A model generated the notes under the pieces. That model did no database searches. It saw only the letters and a list, made by a program, of their open reading frames with translations, and had not been told where the DNA came from. Position numbers and translations under genes: made by a program. From contig SUXH01000002.1 in assembly GCA_015061055.1 (NCBI GenBank), positions 1 to 64,000 of the forward strand: a DNA stretch of 64,000 nt, written 5' to 3'. Of this stretch, positions 8,814 through 19,100 are shown in pieces (the first letter of the stretch is position 1; every line of letters starts with the position of its first letter). Source of the stretch: Bacteroidales bacterium (GTDB taxonomy: Bacteria > Bacteroidota > Bacteroidia > Bacteroidales > Muribaculaceae).

Positions 8814-9767
8814 ATGAAAATAGTAGTTCTTGATGGTTATACTCTCAATCCGGGTGATTTGAGTTGGAATGGATTGGAAAATCTTGGTGAAGTAACCGTA
8901 TATGATCGTACTGCTCCGGAAGATGTAGTGAGCAGAATCGGCGATGCTCCTATCATTCTAACCAATAAAGTGATAATCGATCGCAACGTAATGCAAGACT
9001 GCCCTGACTTGAAATACGTAGGCGTACTTGCCACCGGTTATAACGTGGTGGATATTGAGGCAGCACATAAGCTTGGTATCATAGTTACAAATATTCCGGC
9101 ATATAGTACTGCTTCGGTAGCTCAAATGGTATTTGCTCACATTCTTAATATCACTAACGACATAGCAACCTATGCTCACGAAACAAAGGGTGGCAAATGG
9201 ACTGCATGCCCCGATTTCTGCTATTGGAACGCTCCTATCATCGAACTCGCAGGTAAGACTATGGGTATCGTAGGACTTGGCAATATCGGTATGGCTGTAG
9301 CACGCATTGCCCTATCATTCGGTATGAAAGTTTTTGCAGCTACATCTAAACCTCAATCTATACTCCCCGAAGGTATAACTGCAAGCAGTATTGACGATGT
9401 ACTTGCATACTCCGATGTAATCAGTCTGCACTGTCCACTCACCGAAGGAACAAAACACCTCATTAATAAAGAGTCTATCTGTAAGATGAAACGCTCGGCA
9501 ATCCTTATCAACACAGGTCGTGGTCCTCTTATCAATGAACAAGATCTTGCTGATGCTCTTGCTAATGGCGACATAGCTGCATTTGGTGGTGATGTACTAT
9601 CTGTAGAACCTGCTCGCGCCAACAACCCACTACTAAATGCACCTCATTGCTATATCACTCCCCACATTGCATGGGCAACAACTGAAGCCCGCACGCGCTT
9701 GATGAATACAGCCGTTGAGAACGTTCGACAGTTCATTGCAGGCGAAACAGTGGTAAATGCCATATAA
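8814..9767 (+). CDS. D-2-hydroxyacid dehydrogenase (hydroxypyruvate/glycerate dehydrogenase type)
   Basis: This is an NAD-dependent oxidoreductase that interconverts a D-2-hydroxyacid and its 2-keto acid, most likely glycerate and hydroxypyruvate; the exact substrate cannot be read from sequence. The 317 residues are the normal family length. The Rossmann dinucleotide motif GLGNIG is at 154-159. The three family active-site residues are present: Arg236 in NTGRGPL, Glu265 in LSVEPAR and His284 in TPHIAW. YNVVD near residue 76 belongs to the substrate-binding domain. It has its own promoter and appears monocistronic. Cytoplasmic. Nothing unusual is seen. Confidence 0.9.
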   Translation: MKIVVLDGYTLNPGDLSWNGLENLGEVTVYDRTAPEDVVSRIGDAPIILTNKVIIDRNVMQDCPDLKYVGVLATGYNVVDIEAAHKLGIIVTNIPAYSTASVAQMVFAHILNITNDIATYAHETKGGKWTACPDFCYWNAPIIELAGKTMGIVGLGNIGMAVARIALSFGMKVFAATSKPQSILPEGITASSIDDVLAYSDVISLHCPLTEGTKHLINKESICKMKRSAILINTGRGPLINEQDLADALANGDIAAFGGDVLSVEPARANNPLLNAPHCYITPHIAWATTEARTRLMNTAVENVRQFIAGETVVNAI

Positions 9768-9816
9768 AAAAACATAAAATATGAGCAATTCTTATGCTCA
9801 AATGAATGATATTATG

Positions 9817-9824
9817 TAATTTTG
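9817..9824 (+). promoter_or_regulatory. -7 box of a Bacteroidetes promoter before lptD
   Basis: TAATTTTG fits TAnnTTTG. It lies 23 nt upstream of the TTG start at 9848, giving a short leader of about 15-20 nt and supporting that start. Confidence 0.55.
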
Positions 9825-9847
9825 CAAAGATTTTGCAAAGAGAATAA

Positions 9848-12721
9848 TTGAGACCAACTCGCATATATATCATATTAGCTTTTTTGATAGCATTGTTTTA
9901 TTCTTGCAGTCCTCGTCAATGGCCGATATCCGAAGAAAAAGCACGTGAGATTACGAGCAATTTGGAAGCGAAGATTGACACTGCAATAAAAGAAACCGAA
10001 AACGATGTTACCAATATGCTTGTTGCCGATAGCGCAAGAATTCATTTTTCCGATTCGTTACCCGAACCGGGTAAACGTGTTTTTCCCGATTCGTTGCGCA
10101 CATTCAACAACGATTCTCTTTCACTTGGCACAACCAATCCAATAAAGGAACAAATTGGAGACTCGTCGATATTGGAAATAGATTCCATACATAACACCCC
10201 CGATACCATATCACGCTTTATCCGCAAGAAAGTGGACCTTGACAATGAAGTCGACTTTCAAGCCAAAGACTCGCTTGTACTCGAAGGCAGAAACTCGGCA
10301 TTCTTATTCGGCGAGAGTAAAGTCACGTATGGCGACATAAACCTGACTGCAAGTAAAATACGAATGGATATGCAATCCAATATTGTATATGCCGAAGGAA
10401 CAACCGATAGTATCGGTGAACCAACAGGTACTCCCGTATTCAAAGATGGTAGCGGTGAATATGCCTCAAAGACAATGAAATATAACTTCAAGTCGAAAAA
10501 AGGGTTCATATCCGATGTTGTAACCCAACAAGGCGAAGGCTATCTTACCGGAGGTAAGACCAAGAAGATGGAAAACGATGAATACTACATCACAGGAGGA
10601 CGTTACACCACTTGCGACGACCACGAAAATCCTCACTTCTACTTCAACATCACTCAAGGTAAAGTGAAACCTAAGAAAAACATCGTTACCGGACCTGTAT
10701 ATATGGTTCTTGCCGACGTACCTCTGCCACTGGCATTGCCTTTCGGTTACTTCCCTTTCACAAGTGAGTATTCATCGGGTATCATTGTGCCTACATTTGG
10801 TGACGACTATCAAAAAGGGTTCTACCTACGCGAAGGGGGCTACTACTTTGCCATCAACGATAACATAGACCTTGCTCTTACAGGCGAAATATACACTCGA
10901 GGCTCGTGGGGTATCAATGCTCAGTCTACTTATATTAAGAGATACAAATTCAATGGTAATTTCAACCTTAGCTACATCACCACAATCACCGGCGACAAAG
11001 GCGAAGCCGACTATTCAAAAGGAACAAACTTCCGTATAGGTTGGACTCATACACAAGACACTAAAGCTAATCCTAATATGACATTCTCGGCAAGTGTAAA
11101 CTTTGCCACAAGCGGATATTCACGAAACGATTTAAGTAGCTATTACAGCAACGACTTCACCGAGAACACAAAGAGTAGTACTATCAATATGACCTATCGT
11201 ATACCTAACTCCAAATGGAGTTTATCTACTACGGCAAATATTTCACAACGTACTGCCGATTCTACGCTCACCGTATCATTCCCAAACATCACCATATCGA
11301 TGTCGCAAATAGCTCCATTCAAACGAAAAAGAGCAGTAGGTGATGAGAAATGGTACGAAAAAATCAAAATGTCTTACTCCGGTGTGTTCCAAAATCAATT
11401 AACAGCCAAACAAGACGAATTCTTTAAGAAAAGTTTGATTAAAGATTGGCGTAACGGTATGCGACACACTATTCCTATTTCTGCAACATTCAATATATTC
11501 AAATATCTTAATGTAACACCTAACATCACATTGAACGACCGTATGTACACAAGTAAAATACGACGACAATGGGATCCGGCAGCTTCAGTAGAAGTACAAG
11601 ATACTACATATAATTTTTACAATATTTTCGATTTCTCAGGTGGTATATCATTCGACACCAAAATATACGGATTCTTCAAGCCTATGAAATTCTTAGGCGA
11701 CAAGGTGCAAATGATTCGCCACGTGATTACTCCCACTGTGTCTTTCTCGGCTACACCCGATTTCAGCGCACCAGGTTGGGGATATTATGGTTCTTACGCC
11801 TACACCGACAAGAACACAGGAGAAGTGCGTACCCGAAAATATTCGTATTTCCAGCATGGTATGTTTGGGGCACCGGGTCAAGGAAAAAGCGGTATAGTGA
11901 GCTACTCACTCGCCAACAACCTCGAAATGAAAGTGAAAAGCGATTCCGACACCACAGGCGTGAAGAAAGTTTCACTAATCGAAAACTTCACAGTTAATCA
12001 GTCCTACAACTTTGCAGCCGACTCATTGAACTGGAGTAACATCAACACTTCTATATTGTTACGACTTACTAAATCATTCAATCTTAACTTGAATGCTACT
12101 TGGGACGTATACACCTATCAGCTCAACTCATCGGGCAACCCGGTACGCGTCAATCGCACTCGATTGGCTGCCGGCAAAGGTCTTGGGAAGTTATCAAGTA
12201 CAGGAACTTCGTTCTCATACACATTCAACAATGCTACTTTCCAAAAGAAAAACAACAATAACACCAATAACACGACTGACAAAGAATCAAATAAGGACAC
12301 AAACAAGCAAAATCAGGGTAATAAGTCGGAAAATTCATTAGACTCCGATGGATATGCTCATTGGGAATTCCCTTGGAGCTTATCAGTGAACTATTCGGTC
12401 AATTATTCTTATGGAAGTTTCAACAAAAAGAAACTCGAATATAACGGAAAATGGACGCAGAACCTGAGTTTCTCAGGTAACGTGCGCCCAACTAAAAATT
12501 GGTCATTTAATTTCTCGGCAAGCTACAATTTCGACACAAAGAAGATTGCCTATATGAACTGCTCTATATCGCGCGACCTCCACTGTTTCTCAATGAGTGC
12601 AAGTTTCGTGCCTGTGGGTCCTTACAAATCCTATAATTTCCACATTGCCGTCAAGTCATCAATGCTAAGTGACTTGAAATACGACAAACGCAGCGATTAC
12701 AATGGCGTAGATTGGTACTAA
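9848..12721 (+). CDS. lptD: LPS-assembly protein LptD (OstA-like plus beta-barrel)
   Basis: LptD is the outer-membrane barrel that inserts lipopolysaccharide into the outer leaflet. The 957 residues begin at a TTG codon. This start is chosen because it alone gives a signal sequence ending in a lipobox-like FYSCS (Cys near residue 20), and the next in-frame ATG is far inside. Residues about 130-290 are the OstA/LptA-like periplasmic domain (ARNSAFLFGESKVTYG-like strands, YAEG, GYLTGG). The region from about 295 onward is the barrel, with PLALPFGYFPF and many alternating aromatic strands. A low-complexity Asn/Lys linker lies at about 798-834. The gene converges on the PepSY-like gene with a 4-nt overlap of their stop codons. 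Identity is well supported although the Bacteroidota form is longer than that of E. coli. Confidence 0.85.
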   Translation: MRPTRIYIILAFLIALFYSCSPRQWPISEEKAREITSNLEAKIDTAIKETENDVTNMLVADSARIHFSDSLPEPGKRVFPDSLRTFNNDSLSLGTTNPIKEQIGDSSILEIDSIHNTPDTISRFIRKKVDLDNEVDFQAKDSLVLEGRNSAFLFGESKVTYGDINLTASKIRMDMQSNIVYAEGTTDSIGEPTGTPVFKDGSGEYASKTMKYNFKSKKGFISDVVTQQGEGYLTGGKTKKMENDEYYITGGRYTTCDDHENPHFYFNITQGKVKPKKNIVTGPVYMVLADVPLPLALPFGYFPFTSEYSSGIIVPTFGDDYQKGFYLREGGYYFAINDNIDLALTGEIYTRGSWGINAQSTYIKRYKFNGNFNLSYITTITGDKGEADYSKGTNFRIGWTHTQDTKANPNMTFSASVNFATSGYSRNDLSSYYSNDFTENTKSSTINMTYRIPNSKWSLSTTANISQRTADSTLTVSFPNITISMSQIAPFKRKRAVGDEKWYEKIKMSYSGVFQNQLTAKQDEFFKKSLIKDWRNGMRHTIPISATFNIFKYLNVTPNITLNDRMYTSKIRRQWDPAASVEVQDTTYNFYNIFDFSGGISFDTKIYGFFKPMKFLGDKVQMIRHVITPTVSFSATPDFSAPGWGYYGSYAYTDKNTGEVRTRKYSYFQHGMFGAPGQGKSGIVSYSLANNLEMKVKSDSDTTGVKKVSLIENFTVNQSYNFAADSLNWSNINTSILLRLTKSFNLNLNATWDVYTYQLNSSGNPVRVNRTRLAAGKGLGKLSSTGTSFSYTFNNATFQKKNNNNTNNTTDKESNKDTNKQNQGNKSENSLDSDGYAHWEFPWSLSVNYSVNYSYGSFNKKKLEYNGKWTQNLSFSGNVRPTKNWSFNFSASYNFDTKKIAYMNCSISRDLHCFSMSASFVPVGPYKSYNFHIAVKSSMLSDLKYDKRSDYNGVDWY

Positions 12722-13188
12722 CGTATATCTCTCCTTGGCTCGCGTATAGTTCCGTTTCGGTCAAACCTTATCTTATAGTCATTTACCATTTTGTCGATTT
12801 CAACAATATAATCTCCGTTCTTCAAAATTTTTATATCGTCAATCTTACCTAGTAAACCTTTACTTTTCAAATACTTTACAGCTTTAGCCGGTAACACATC
12901 AGTTACTATGCCTTGTGAAATATCCTTCCTGTCGGGAGCTTCAATTTCCATAAGTTCGCCCACAGCATTAAATTTCACATCATATCCATTGCGCAATTCC
13001 ACAGAATAGCCTTTTTGTTCCTGCTCTACCTCTTTAGTTGCCGGAGTCTTCCCAAAATGTTTTTCCAAAAACGCCCGAGCCTTTGCAGGCAACTCTGAAT
13101 AATCCACATTCACATCATCAGCATAAGCTAAGCTGTTTATAAGCACTATACTTATAGCCAACACTAAAATTCGTTTCATCGTTTTCAT
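12718..13188 (-). CDS. PepSY-like periplasmic protein
   Basis: The 156-residue secreted protein has a signal peptide (about residues 1-23, ending near AYA). Two PepSY-like units follow. Each has a short amphipathic helix (LPAKARAFLEKHF and LPAKAVKYLKSKG) followed by strands of the type YSVELRNGYDVKFNAVGELMEI and YIVEIDKMVNDYKIRFDRNG. Such proteins in Bacteroidota are assumed to bind or inhibit proteases or to sense the envelope, but the real role is unknown. The stop codon overlaps that of lptD on the other strand. Its likely -7 box sits inside the loop of the typA terminator. Confidence 0.75.
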   Translation of the reverse strand: MKTMKRILVLAISIVLINSLAYADDVNVDYSELPAKARAFLEKHFGKTPATKEVEQEQKGYSVELRNGYDVKFNAVGELMEIEAPDRKDISQGIVTDVLPAKAVKYLKSKGLLGKIDDIKILKNGDYIVEIDKMVNDYKIRFDRNGTIREPRRDIR

Positions 13189-13263
13189 ATTAAATCTGAT
13201 TATTGGTTATTACTAATATCTAACACATCTAAGTATTCTTTGTTTGAAATCTATACAAAAAAA

Positions 13264-13295
13264 CTCCTTAGCAGTACAAATATAGTGCTAAGGAG
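13264..13295 (-). terminator. typA rho-independent terminator
   Basis: A perfect 10-bp stem, CTCCTTAGCA (13264-13273) with TGCTAAGGAG (13286-13295), has a 12-nt loop and on the minus strand is followed by a run of seven T. It lies 69 nt after the typA stop. The loop contains TATATTTG on the minus strand (13277-13284), which matches the -7 promoter consensus for the following gene. Confidence 0.8.
13277..13284 (-). promoter_or_regulatory. candidate -7 box for the PepSY-like gene inside a terminator loop
   Basis: On the minus strand this reads TATATTTG, an exact TAnnTTTG match, 89 nt upstream of the PepSY-like start codon. It is the only exact match in the gap. Confidence 0.45.
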
Positions 13296-13363
13296 AATAA
13301 AATAAAATTCTAAAACGAAGTTAAAATATATCATATTATAGAATAAATCTATCACACACAGAT

Positions 13364-15163
13364 TTATTCTTTATTTGCGCGCTTTCGCTCAATTTCATCA
13401 AGTATGATTTTTCGCATACGAATATGATTTGGAGTAACTTCAACATACTCGTCGGCTTTTATATATTCGAGTGCTTCCTCAAGGCTGAACACCACAGGAG
13501 GAATAATACGGGCCTTATCGTCGGCTCCTGATGCACGCATATTGGTAAGTTTCTTTGATTTCGTAACATTCACCACTATGTCATTATCTTTTGCATTCTC
13601 GCCCACCACCTGGCCGGCATACACATCCTCTTGAGGGAAAATAAAGAAGCGTCCTCGATCCTGCAATTTATCGATTGCATAAGCAAATGCCGTTCCGGCT
13701 TCCATTGCAATAAGCGAGCCGTTTGTACGACGCACAATCTCGCCCTTCCAAGGCTGATATTCAAGGAATCGATGCGACATAATAGCCTCTCCAGCCGAAC
13801 CAGTCAGAACATTTGTACGCAAACCGATAATACCACGCGACGGAATATTAAATTCGAGATGAATACGATCGTTTTGCGTTTCCATACTCACCATTTCACC
13901 TCTACGGCGAGTCACCATATCAATAATCTTGCTCGAATATTCCTCGGGCACATTTATCGACAACGATTCCACAGGTTCGCACTTCACGCCGTCAATCTCT
14001 TTTATGATTACTTGTGGCTGACCCACTTGCAACTCATATCCTTCACGACGCATTGTTTCAATAAGTACCGATAAGTGAAGTACACCACGCCCAAACACCG
14101 TCCACGAATCATCGGTAGCACCACGTTCCACTCGCAATGCAAGATTCTTATCAAGCTCCTTTGTTAAGCGGTCGGCAATATGGCGAGACGTTACGAATTT
14201 TCCATCTTTACCAAAGAAAGGAGAATCATTTATTGTAAATGTCATTGACATTGTGGGTTCATCAATGGCAATACGAGGTAGTGGCTCAGGATTCTTAAAA
14301 TCGGCAATGGTATCACCAATCTCAAAGCCTTCAATACCCACAAGGGCACATATATCACCCGACTTCACACTTTCCACTTTCTTGCGCCCCATACCTTCAA
14401 ATGTGTGCAACTCCTTAATGCGCTGACGCACCACACTACCATCTTTCTTGCACAAAGCCACTTCCATATTTTCACGTACCTCTCCACGATGCACACGACC
14501 GATTGCAATTCGTCCCACATACGATGAATAATCAAGCGAAGTGATAAGCATCTGTGCATCACCCTCAATCACTTCGGGCGAAGGAATATGTTCAATTATA
14601 GCATCAAGAAGCTGATATATATTATCAGTAGGTTTCTGCCAATCAGAGCTCATCCAATTCTGTTTAGCCGAACCATAGATAGTATGGAAATCAAGTTGTT
14701 CTTCGGTAGCATTCAAATTGAACATCAAGTCAAACACCATTTCTTGAACTTCATCGGGACGACAATTTGGCTTATCCACCTTATTTACCACCACAATTGG
14801 TTTCAATCCTATTTGTAACGCCTTTTCAAGGACGAAACGAGTTTGAGGCATAGGCCCTTCAAATGCGTCAACAAGCAACAAACAACCATCGGCCATATTA
14901 AGTACACGTTCCACTTCGCCACCAAAATCGCTGTGGCCCGGAGTGTCAATGATATTTATCTTATAGCCATTATAATCGATTGATACATTCTTTGAAAGGA
15001 TAGTGATTCCACGTTCACGTTCCAAATCATTATTATCAAGAGCTAATTCTCCTGCATTTTGATTTTCACGAAACAAATTCCCAGCAATGAGCATCTTATC
15101 GACCAAAGTCGTCTTACCATGGTCAACGTGTGCTATTATAGCAATATTTCTAATCTTTTGCAT
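13364..15163 (-). CDS. typA: translational GTPase TypA/BipA
   Basis: TypA is an EF-G-like ribosome-associated GTPase needed for ribosome assembly and stress adaptation. The 599 residues are full length. GTP-binding motifs are intact: P-loop AHVDHGKT at 11-18, RERGITI at 49-55, DTPGH at 73-77 and NKVD at 127-130. The EF-G-like domain III/V and the TypA-specific C-terminal part follow, with [14 protein letters not shown] and GEAIMSHRF. It is transcribed from a promoter at 15183-15190 and ends in a strong terminator, so it is monocistronic. Confidence 0.95.
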   Translation of the reverse strand: MQKIRNIAIIAHVDHGKTTLVDKMLIAGNLFRENQNAGELALDNNDLERERGITILSKNVSIDYNGYKINIIDTPGHSDFGGEVERVLNMADGCLLLVDAFEGPMPQTRFVLEKALQIGLKPIVVVNKVDKPNCRPDEVQEMVFDLMFNLNATEEQLDFHTIYGSAKQNWMSSDWQKPTDNIYQLLDAIIEHIPSPEVIEGDAQMLITSLDYSSYVGRIAIGRVHRGEVRENMEVALCKKDGSVVRQRIKELHTFEGMGRKKVESVKSGDICALVGIEGFEIGDTIADFKNPEPLPRIAIDEPTMSMTFTINDSPFFGKDGKFVTSRHIADRLTKELDKNLALRVERGATDDSWTVFGRGVLHLSVLIETMRREGYELQVGQPQVIIKEIDGVKCEPVESLSINVPEEYSSKIIDMVTRRRGEMVSMETQNDRIHLEFNIPSRGIIGLRTNVLTGSAGEAIMSHRFLEYQPWKGEIVRRTNGSLIAMEAGTAFAYAIDKLQDRGRFFIFPQEDVYAGQVVGENAKDNDIVVNVTKSKKLTNMRASGADDKARIIPPVVFSLEEALEYIKADEYVEVTPNHIRMRKIILDEIERKRANKE

Positions 15164-15182
15164 ATTATACCTATTTCATTTG

Positions 15183-15190
15183 CAAAGTTA
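15183..15190 (-). promoter_or_regulatory. -7 box of the typA promoter
   Basis: The minus strand reads TAACTTTG, an exact TAnnTTTG match, 20 nt before the typA ATG. Confidence 0.6.
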
Positions 15191-15289
15191 GCTCATTTCA
15201 TCAAAACACGCCACACATATCTCCATTTTTTTACCATCAAAATTTCACAAAAGGCTACTATTTATGACATCTAAAAAACAAACCACCTT

Positions 15290-15469
15290 TCAATTATCAT
15301 CATTTTCAAGGTCAGAATATTCCTCATAATTATCTTCATAATAATTATAATGAACCTCTTTTTGCATAAACTCCGAGCAGTGACACAACCCATCTCTACT
15401 CCTCCCACATATGCACATCACCACATCTTCAGCATTATTCTCTACTATATTTGCATTATCCTCTTTCAT
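15290..15469 (-). CDS. 59-residue Cys-rich acidic small protein, unknown function
   Basis: This short frame lies in the 536-bp gap between typA and rpsO. It starts at ATG 15467-15469 and ends in TGA 15290-15292. The product has an acidic N-terminus (MKEDNANIVENNAED), then CICGRSRDGLCHC (Cys19, 21, 29, 31 and His30), and a very acidic, Tyr-rich tail (NYYEDNYEEYSDLENDDN). The C-x-C-x7-C-H-C spacing suggests a metal site. It resembles SEC-C and CDGSH motifs but matches neither exactly. A TATATTTG -7 box (15474-15481) ends 4 nt upstream of the ATG, so the mRNA may be nearly leaderless. The non-random composition argues for a real gene; no homologue is known to me. Confidence 0.5.
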   Translation of the reverse strand: MKEDNANIVENNAEDVVMCICGRSRDGLCHCSEFMQKEVHYNYYEDNYEEYSDLENDDN

Positions 15470-15473
15470 ATCG

Positions 15474-15481
15474 CAAATATA
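15474..15481 (-). promoter_or_regulatory. -7 box before the 59-residue small gene
   Basis: The minus strand reads TATATTTG, an exact consensus match ending 4 nt before the ATG. A mirror-image TATATTTG also occurs on the plus strand nearby, so chance cannot be excluded in this AT-rich gap. Confidence 0.4.
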
Positions 15482-15654
15482 ACTAATTTCTTGATAACAT
15501 CACATATTACATTTATCATCAAATACAAACTAATGCAAATGAAAACAACTAAATGATACAACAATACGTTTGGAACAAGGAATAATTTGAGCAACTAAGA
15601 GATAAAACTGCAATAAATATTTAGCAGTATAGTGCGTAATTCAAAAATTATGAC

Positions 15655-15662
15655 TATCTTTG
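15655..15662 (+). promoter_or_regulatory. -7 box of the rpsO promoter
   Basis: TATCTTTG is an exact TAnnTTTG match, 37 nt before the rpsO ATG. The same octamer precedes tRNA-Pro in this window. Confidence 0.65.
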
Positions 15663-15699
15663 CACCGCAAATTTTATTAACAATATAATTTTTTAAGTA

Positions 15700-15975
15700 A
15701 TGTACTTGGATTCTGAAAAAAAGAAAGAAATCTTTGGAACTTACGGAGCAAGCAATACTGATACTGGCTCTCCTGAAGCTCAGATAGCATTATTCTCTAT
15801 CCGTATTTCCCACTTGACTGAACACCTAAAGTCAAACCACAAAGATTATAACACAGCTCGTGCTCTTAAGAAACTTGTAGGTAAGCGTCGTCGCTTGTTG
15901 GATTACCTAATCCGCACCGATATCAATCGTTACCGCGCAATCATCGCTAAGAAAGAGCTTGGTATCCGTAAATAA
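15700..15975 (+). CDS. rpsO: 30S ribosomal protein S15
   Basis: S15 is a primary 16S rRNA-binding protein of the central domain and contributes to an intersubunit bridge. At 91 residues it is the usual length. The family core is visible: TGSPEAQIALFSIRI, LTEHLKSNHKDY, and LVGKRRRLLDYL with the basic rRNA-binding helix. It is transcribed alone, with its own promoter and a terminator 26 nt after the stop. No pnp gene follows, unlike in E. coli. Confidence 0.97.
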   Translation: MYLDSEKKKEIFGTYGASNTDTGSPEAQIALFSIRISHLTEHLKSNHKDYNTARALKKLVGKRRRLLDYLIRTDINRYRAIIAKKELGIRK

Positions 15976-16000
15976 TCGATACCACGTTATCAGAAACTCA

Positions 16001-16038
16001 AAAATAGCTATCGCCTAAGTTGGCGATAGCTATTTTTT
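16001..16038 (+). terminator. rpsO terminator, probably bidirectional
   Basis: A 13-bp perfect stem, AATAGCTATCGCC (16003-16015) with GGCGATAGCTATT (16022-16034), has a 6-nt loop and ends in T residues on both strands. It separates rpsO from the convergent fimbrial operon. Confidence 0.85.
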
Positions 16039-16075
16039 CATACCCACTACACGACTATCATTTCCCCCTACTAAC

Positions 16076-16118
16076 TAAAAAGGCCAACACCCCAAGTTTA
16101 CACAAAGGATGCCGACCT
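16076..16118 (-). terminator. possible terminator of the fimbrial operon
   Basis: On the minus strand AGGTCGGC (from 16118) can pair with GTTGGCCT (to 16081) using G-U pairs, followed by TTTTAG. It lies 26 nt after the last fimbrial gene. The stem is weak and the loop is 22 nt; the stronger hairpin at 16001-16038 may do the work. Confidence 0.35.
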
Positions 16119-16143
16119 ATTAACTTTAACTTACAATCAATTA

Positions 16144-19100
16144 TTAAATTGATTCCGCAGGAGTAAGAATGATATCACCATTAGCAAATATATCACTCAA
16201 CGAGAAGTTCTCCTCATCTTTACGATCATTGTCATATACATTTCCATCAAGTGTAATATATTCCAACTCCAATGGGTCATTCGTCCAACCAAATGAATAT
16301 TCTTTACGTAAATTCAATGTATATTTTCCATCTTCAACAATAGTCATTGAACCTATACGCACACCATTACGTTTCAAAGCAAACGATACAAAGGCATCCT
16401 TTGGCACAGGAATCTTCGTTACATTATCATCTGTGTAATGAATATTACCTGTGATTAACTCATTCCTCACATTGAACACCTGATCGTAATACACCACACG
16501 TTCTTTATTTGATGACAGTTTTATTTCACCCATACTTGTAATCGTATTGGTCCTAAATTTCAACACCTTACGTTCACCGGCTTGATTCACACCGGCAACA
16601 TTATCGGTATATAATGCAGGCCCCGAACCATAGGTTCGTTCCATATCACGATCAGCATCTACCATATATATAAACCTACCTTCCACATTGGAATCTTTTC
16701 TCAATTTCCCTCCCATATCATCTACCATTTCGAGCATAGGAGCATCAATAAAGATTTCAAACTCAGTTCCGAATGGATCGGCCGACTTACCATCACTTCC
16801 TTCAAAACTTGTAATATCCAATTCAATATTAACAGCTTGATTTGGCTCATAAGTCCATAATAAATCAGTTTCAGGCTCCGAATCGGTCCAACCTATACCA
16901 TAGTTACCTTCACCATTAATTTTAGCCGCAAATCGGAATGGGCGATAATTAGCAAGCTCAAAAATCATAGAGCGATAAGATTCTCCGGCATACACTTGCC
17001 CGGCTTTATCCGGATGAGCCGATAATTGAACGCCATCGTTGACATTTGAAGATATACGCACCACATCTTCACTCACAGCACGATTAGTTCTCAAATATAT
17101 ACTATAATGACCTACTTCACCCCCGACCTTTGCAGGATTTCTCGGCATAAACATCATCACACGTCCATTAGTAGAAGTCTGCCAATAATTTTCATCAATA
17201 GGATAGAAATCACAATCAAGAGCATCTACTCCAAGAATATCTTTCAGGTCATCATCGAGTTCGTCATCCTGATAATAGTCCAAACTTTTGGAATACAACA
17301 AGAACTCATCGTTAGCACCTGCATTGATTGCTCTATTAGTAGCCTTATCCAACATCACCATATCAAATATCACAGGTGAATTTATCTTTTGTGGAACAAG
17401 AAGATAATATACTTTCTCATCATCTGCAAAATCATCTCCATCTTGAATTGAATATTCATTCAACCCCTTAACTGTAACAGCATACTCTTTTTCAGAAAAT
17501 CGATAAGTCTTATCCACCGTTTCAAAAAACTTAGCCTCCAAATGCAACGACTCTACAGCGCCATCGTCAAAAGTAAGAATATTCTGAAAATACATACGTT
17601 GAACTCCCGGTTTAGTTACCACAAACTCATATTTATAGTTTATACCTTCGTAGTCATTACCAAAATATGCAGGATCGCCTTTCTTTACTATAGGTAATGG
17701 TTCCATACCCGAAGCATAACGCACATCGAGAGCATTTACTGACACAAGTACCGAAAATGGGAACATAATATCAGGAGTGGATTCGGGTACAGTAAATTTA
17801 ACTGTAACAAACTGACCTGTTTCTCCACCAAAAATCTGTGTCCCCACCCAACAAGGTGTAAGTTTCTGTGTCTTAATCATCACCACCTCAATTGTACGTT
17901 GCAATAAGCCACTTTTTACCAACAATGTCCCGGTCTGAAACTCTTTATCGCTAGCTATATCAAGTACATTAATATTTATAATTCCTTCACCTGTATTTGT
18001 ATCATAGCTATGACTAAATGCATTCTGTGCAACATTATTGCCATCAAGCCATTTCACACTTGCACCTTCCGACAATCCATTTCCCAACATATCAGTTAGT
18101 TTGTATTTCAACAAATAGGCTTTATTCTTATATTCCTCGCCAAGTACAACACCGGTCTTTTCTACCGACAATATCTTAGTTCCATCGCTAACTTCATCAA
18201 CCCAATTATCAACTGTAGCCCACACGTTATTTGTTGCAGGACCTTCCAACGCTTTTTCAAAAGTATCACTGCCATAAGTCAATTCACCGGTAATATTCAT
18301 AATATAGTGGTGATTTCGACGCACAGGCATCAACTCCCCTTCTGCGTTTATTATCATCGCTCTATAATAGCGTTCTGCTTTCGATGCATCACTTTTATTA
18401 TATCCTCTGATAATCACACTGATAGGGTTATCGGTAGTATTCTCATGTTCAAAGATATAATCCTCATTTTTGATATTCACCGCAGTAATATCACTCATCA
18501 TACCCGTTTGCAAAGGCAAAGTTACAAAAGCCTCATCACCGGGCCACTCAAAATCTGTACCTTTGGTTGGGAATCGCTTCTCAGGATGGTATGGAGCAAT
18601 AGTACCAAAAGCGTGAATATTAGTAACCACAAAACCGGTTATCACAAAATGCTCATTTGCAGTCCACTCATCATTCAAGCCATCACCGTTGAGATCAAAC
18701 GACACTTTCGCTTGATTACGAAGCAATTCCAATTTATTTTCCCCACCATACATTGCAGCAAGTTGAGAATCAATCGAGCCCGATCCATCACTTTCAAAAC
18801 GAGCCCAATAGATAATCCTACCGGCAGCACCTTCCATCGTGGATTGAATCTGATCTTCTGTTCTACCTCGCAAATCAACATCACTATACATTTCGGCAGG
18901 TTGGTTTGCCACAAAGTGAATAATATATGTTTCACTCGGGATTACTGCTTCAAATGTACCCGATACTGTTGGTGTTGTATTATCTCTCACAAGAGAAGCT
19001 TGTGCAGTAGATAGATAAACACCGTAAGCATTAAAACAGAATAAAGTCATATTACTCACATCTACACCATCGGGATCGACTGCTCTACTCTGCACCATAG

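Noticed and set aside
15350..15556. 68-residue plus-strand frame in the typA-rpsO gap
   Set aside because: It is the antisense of the better supported Cys-rich small gene and looks like random hydrophobic translation of AT-rich DNA.
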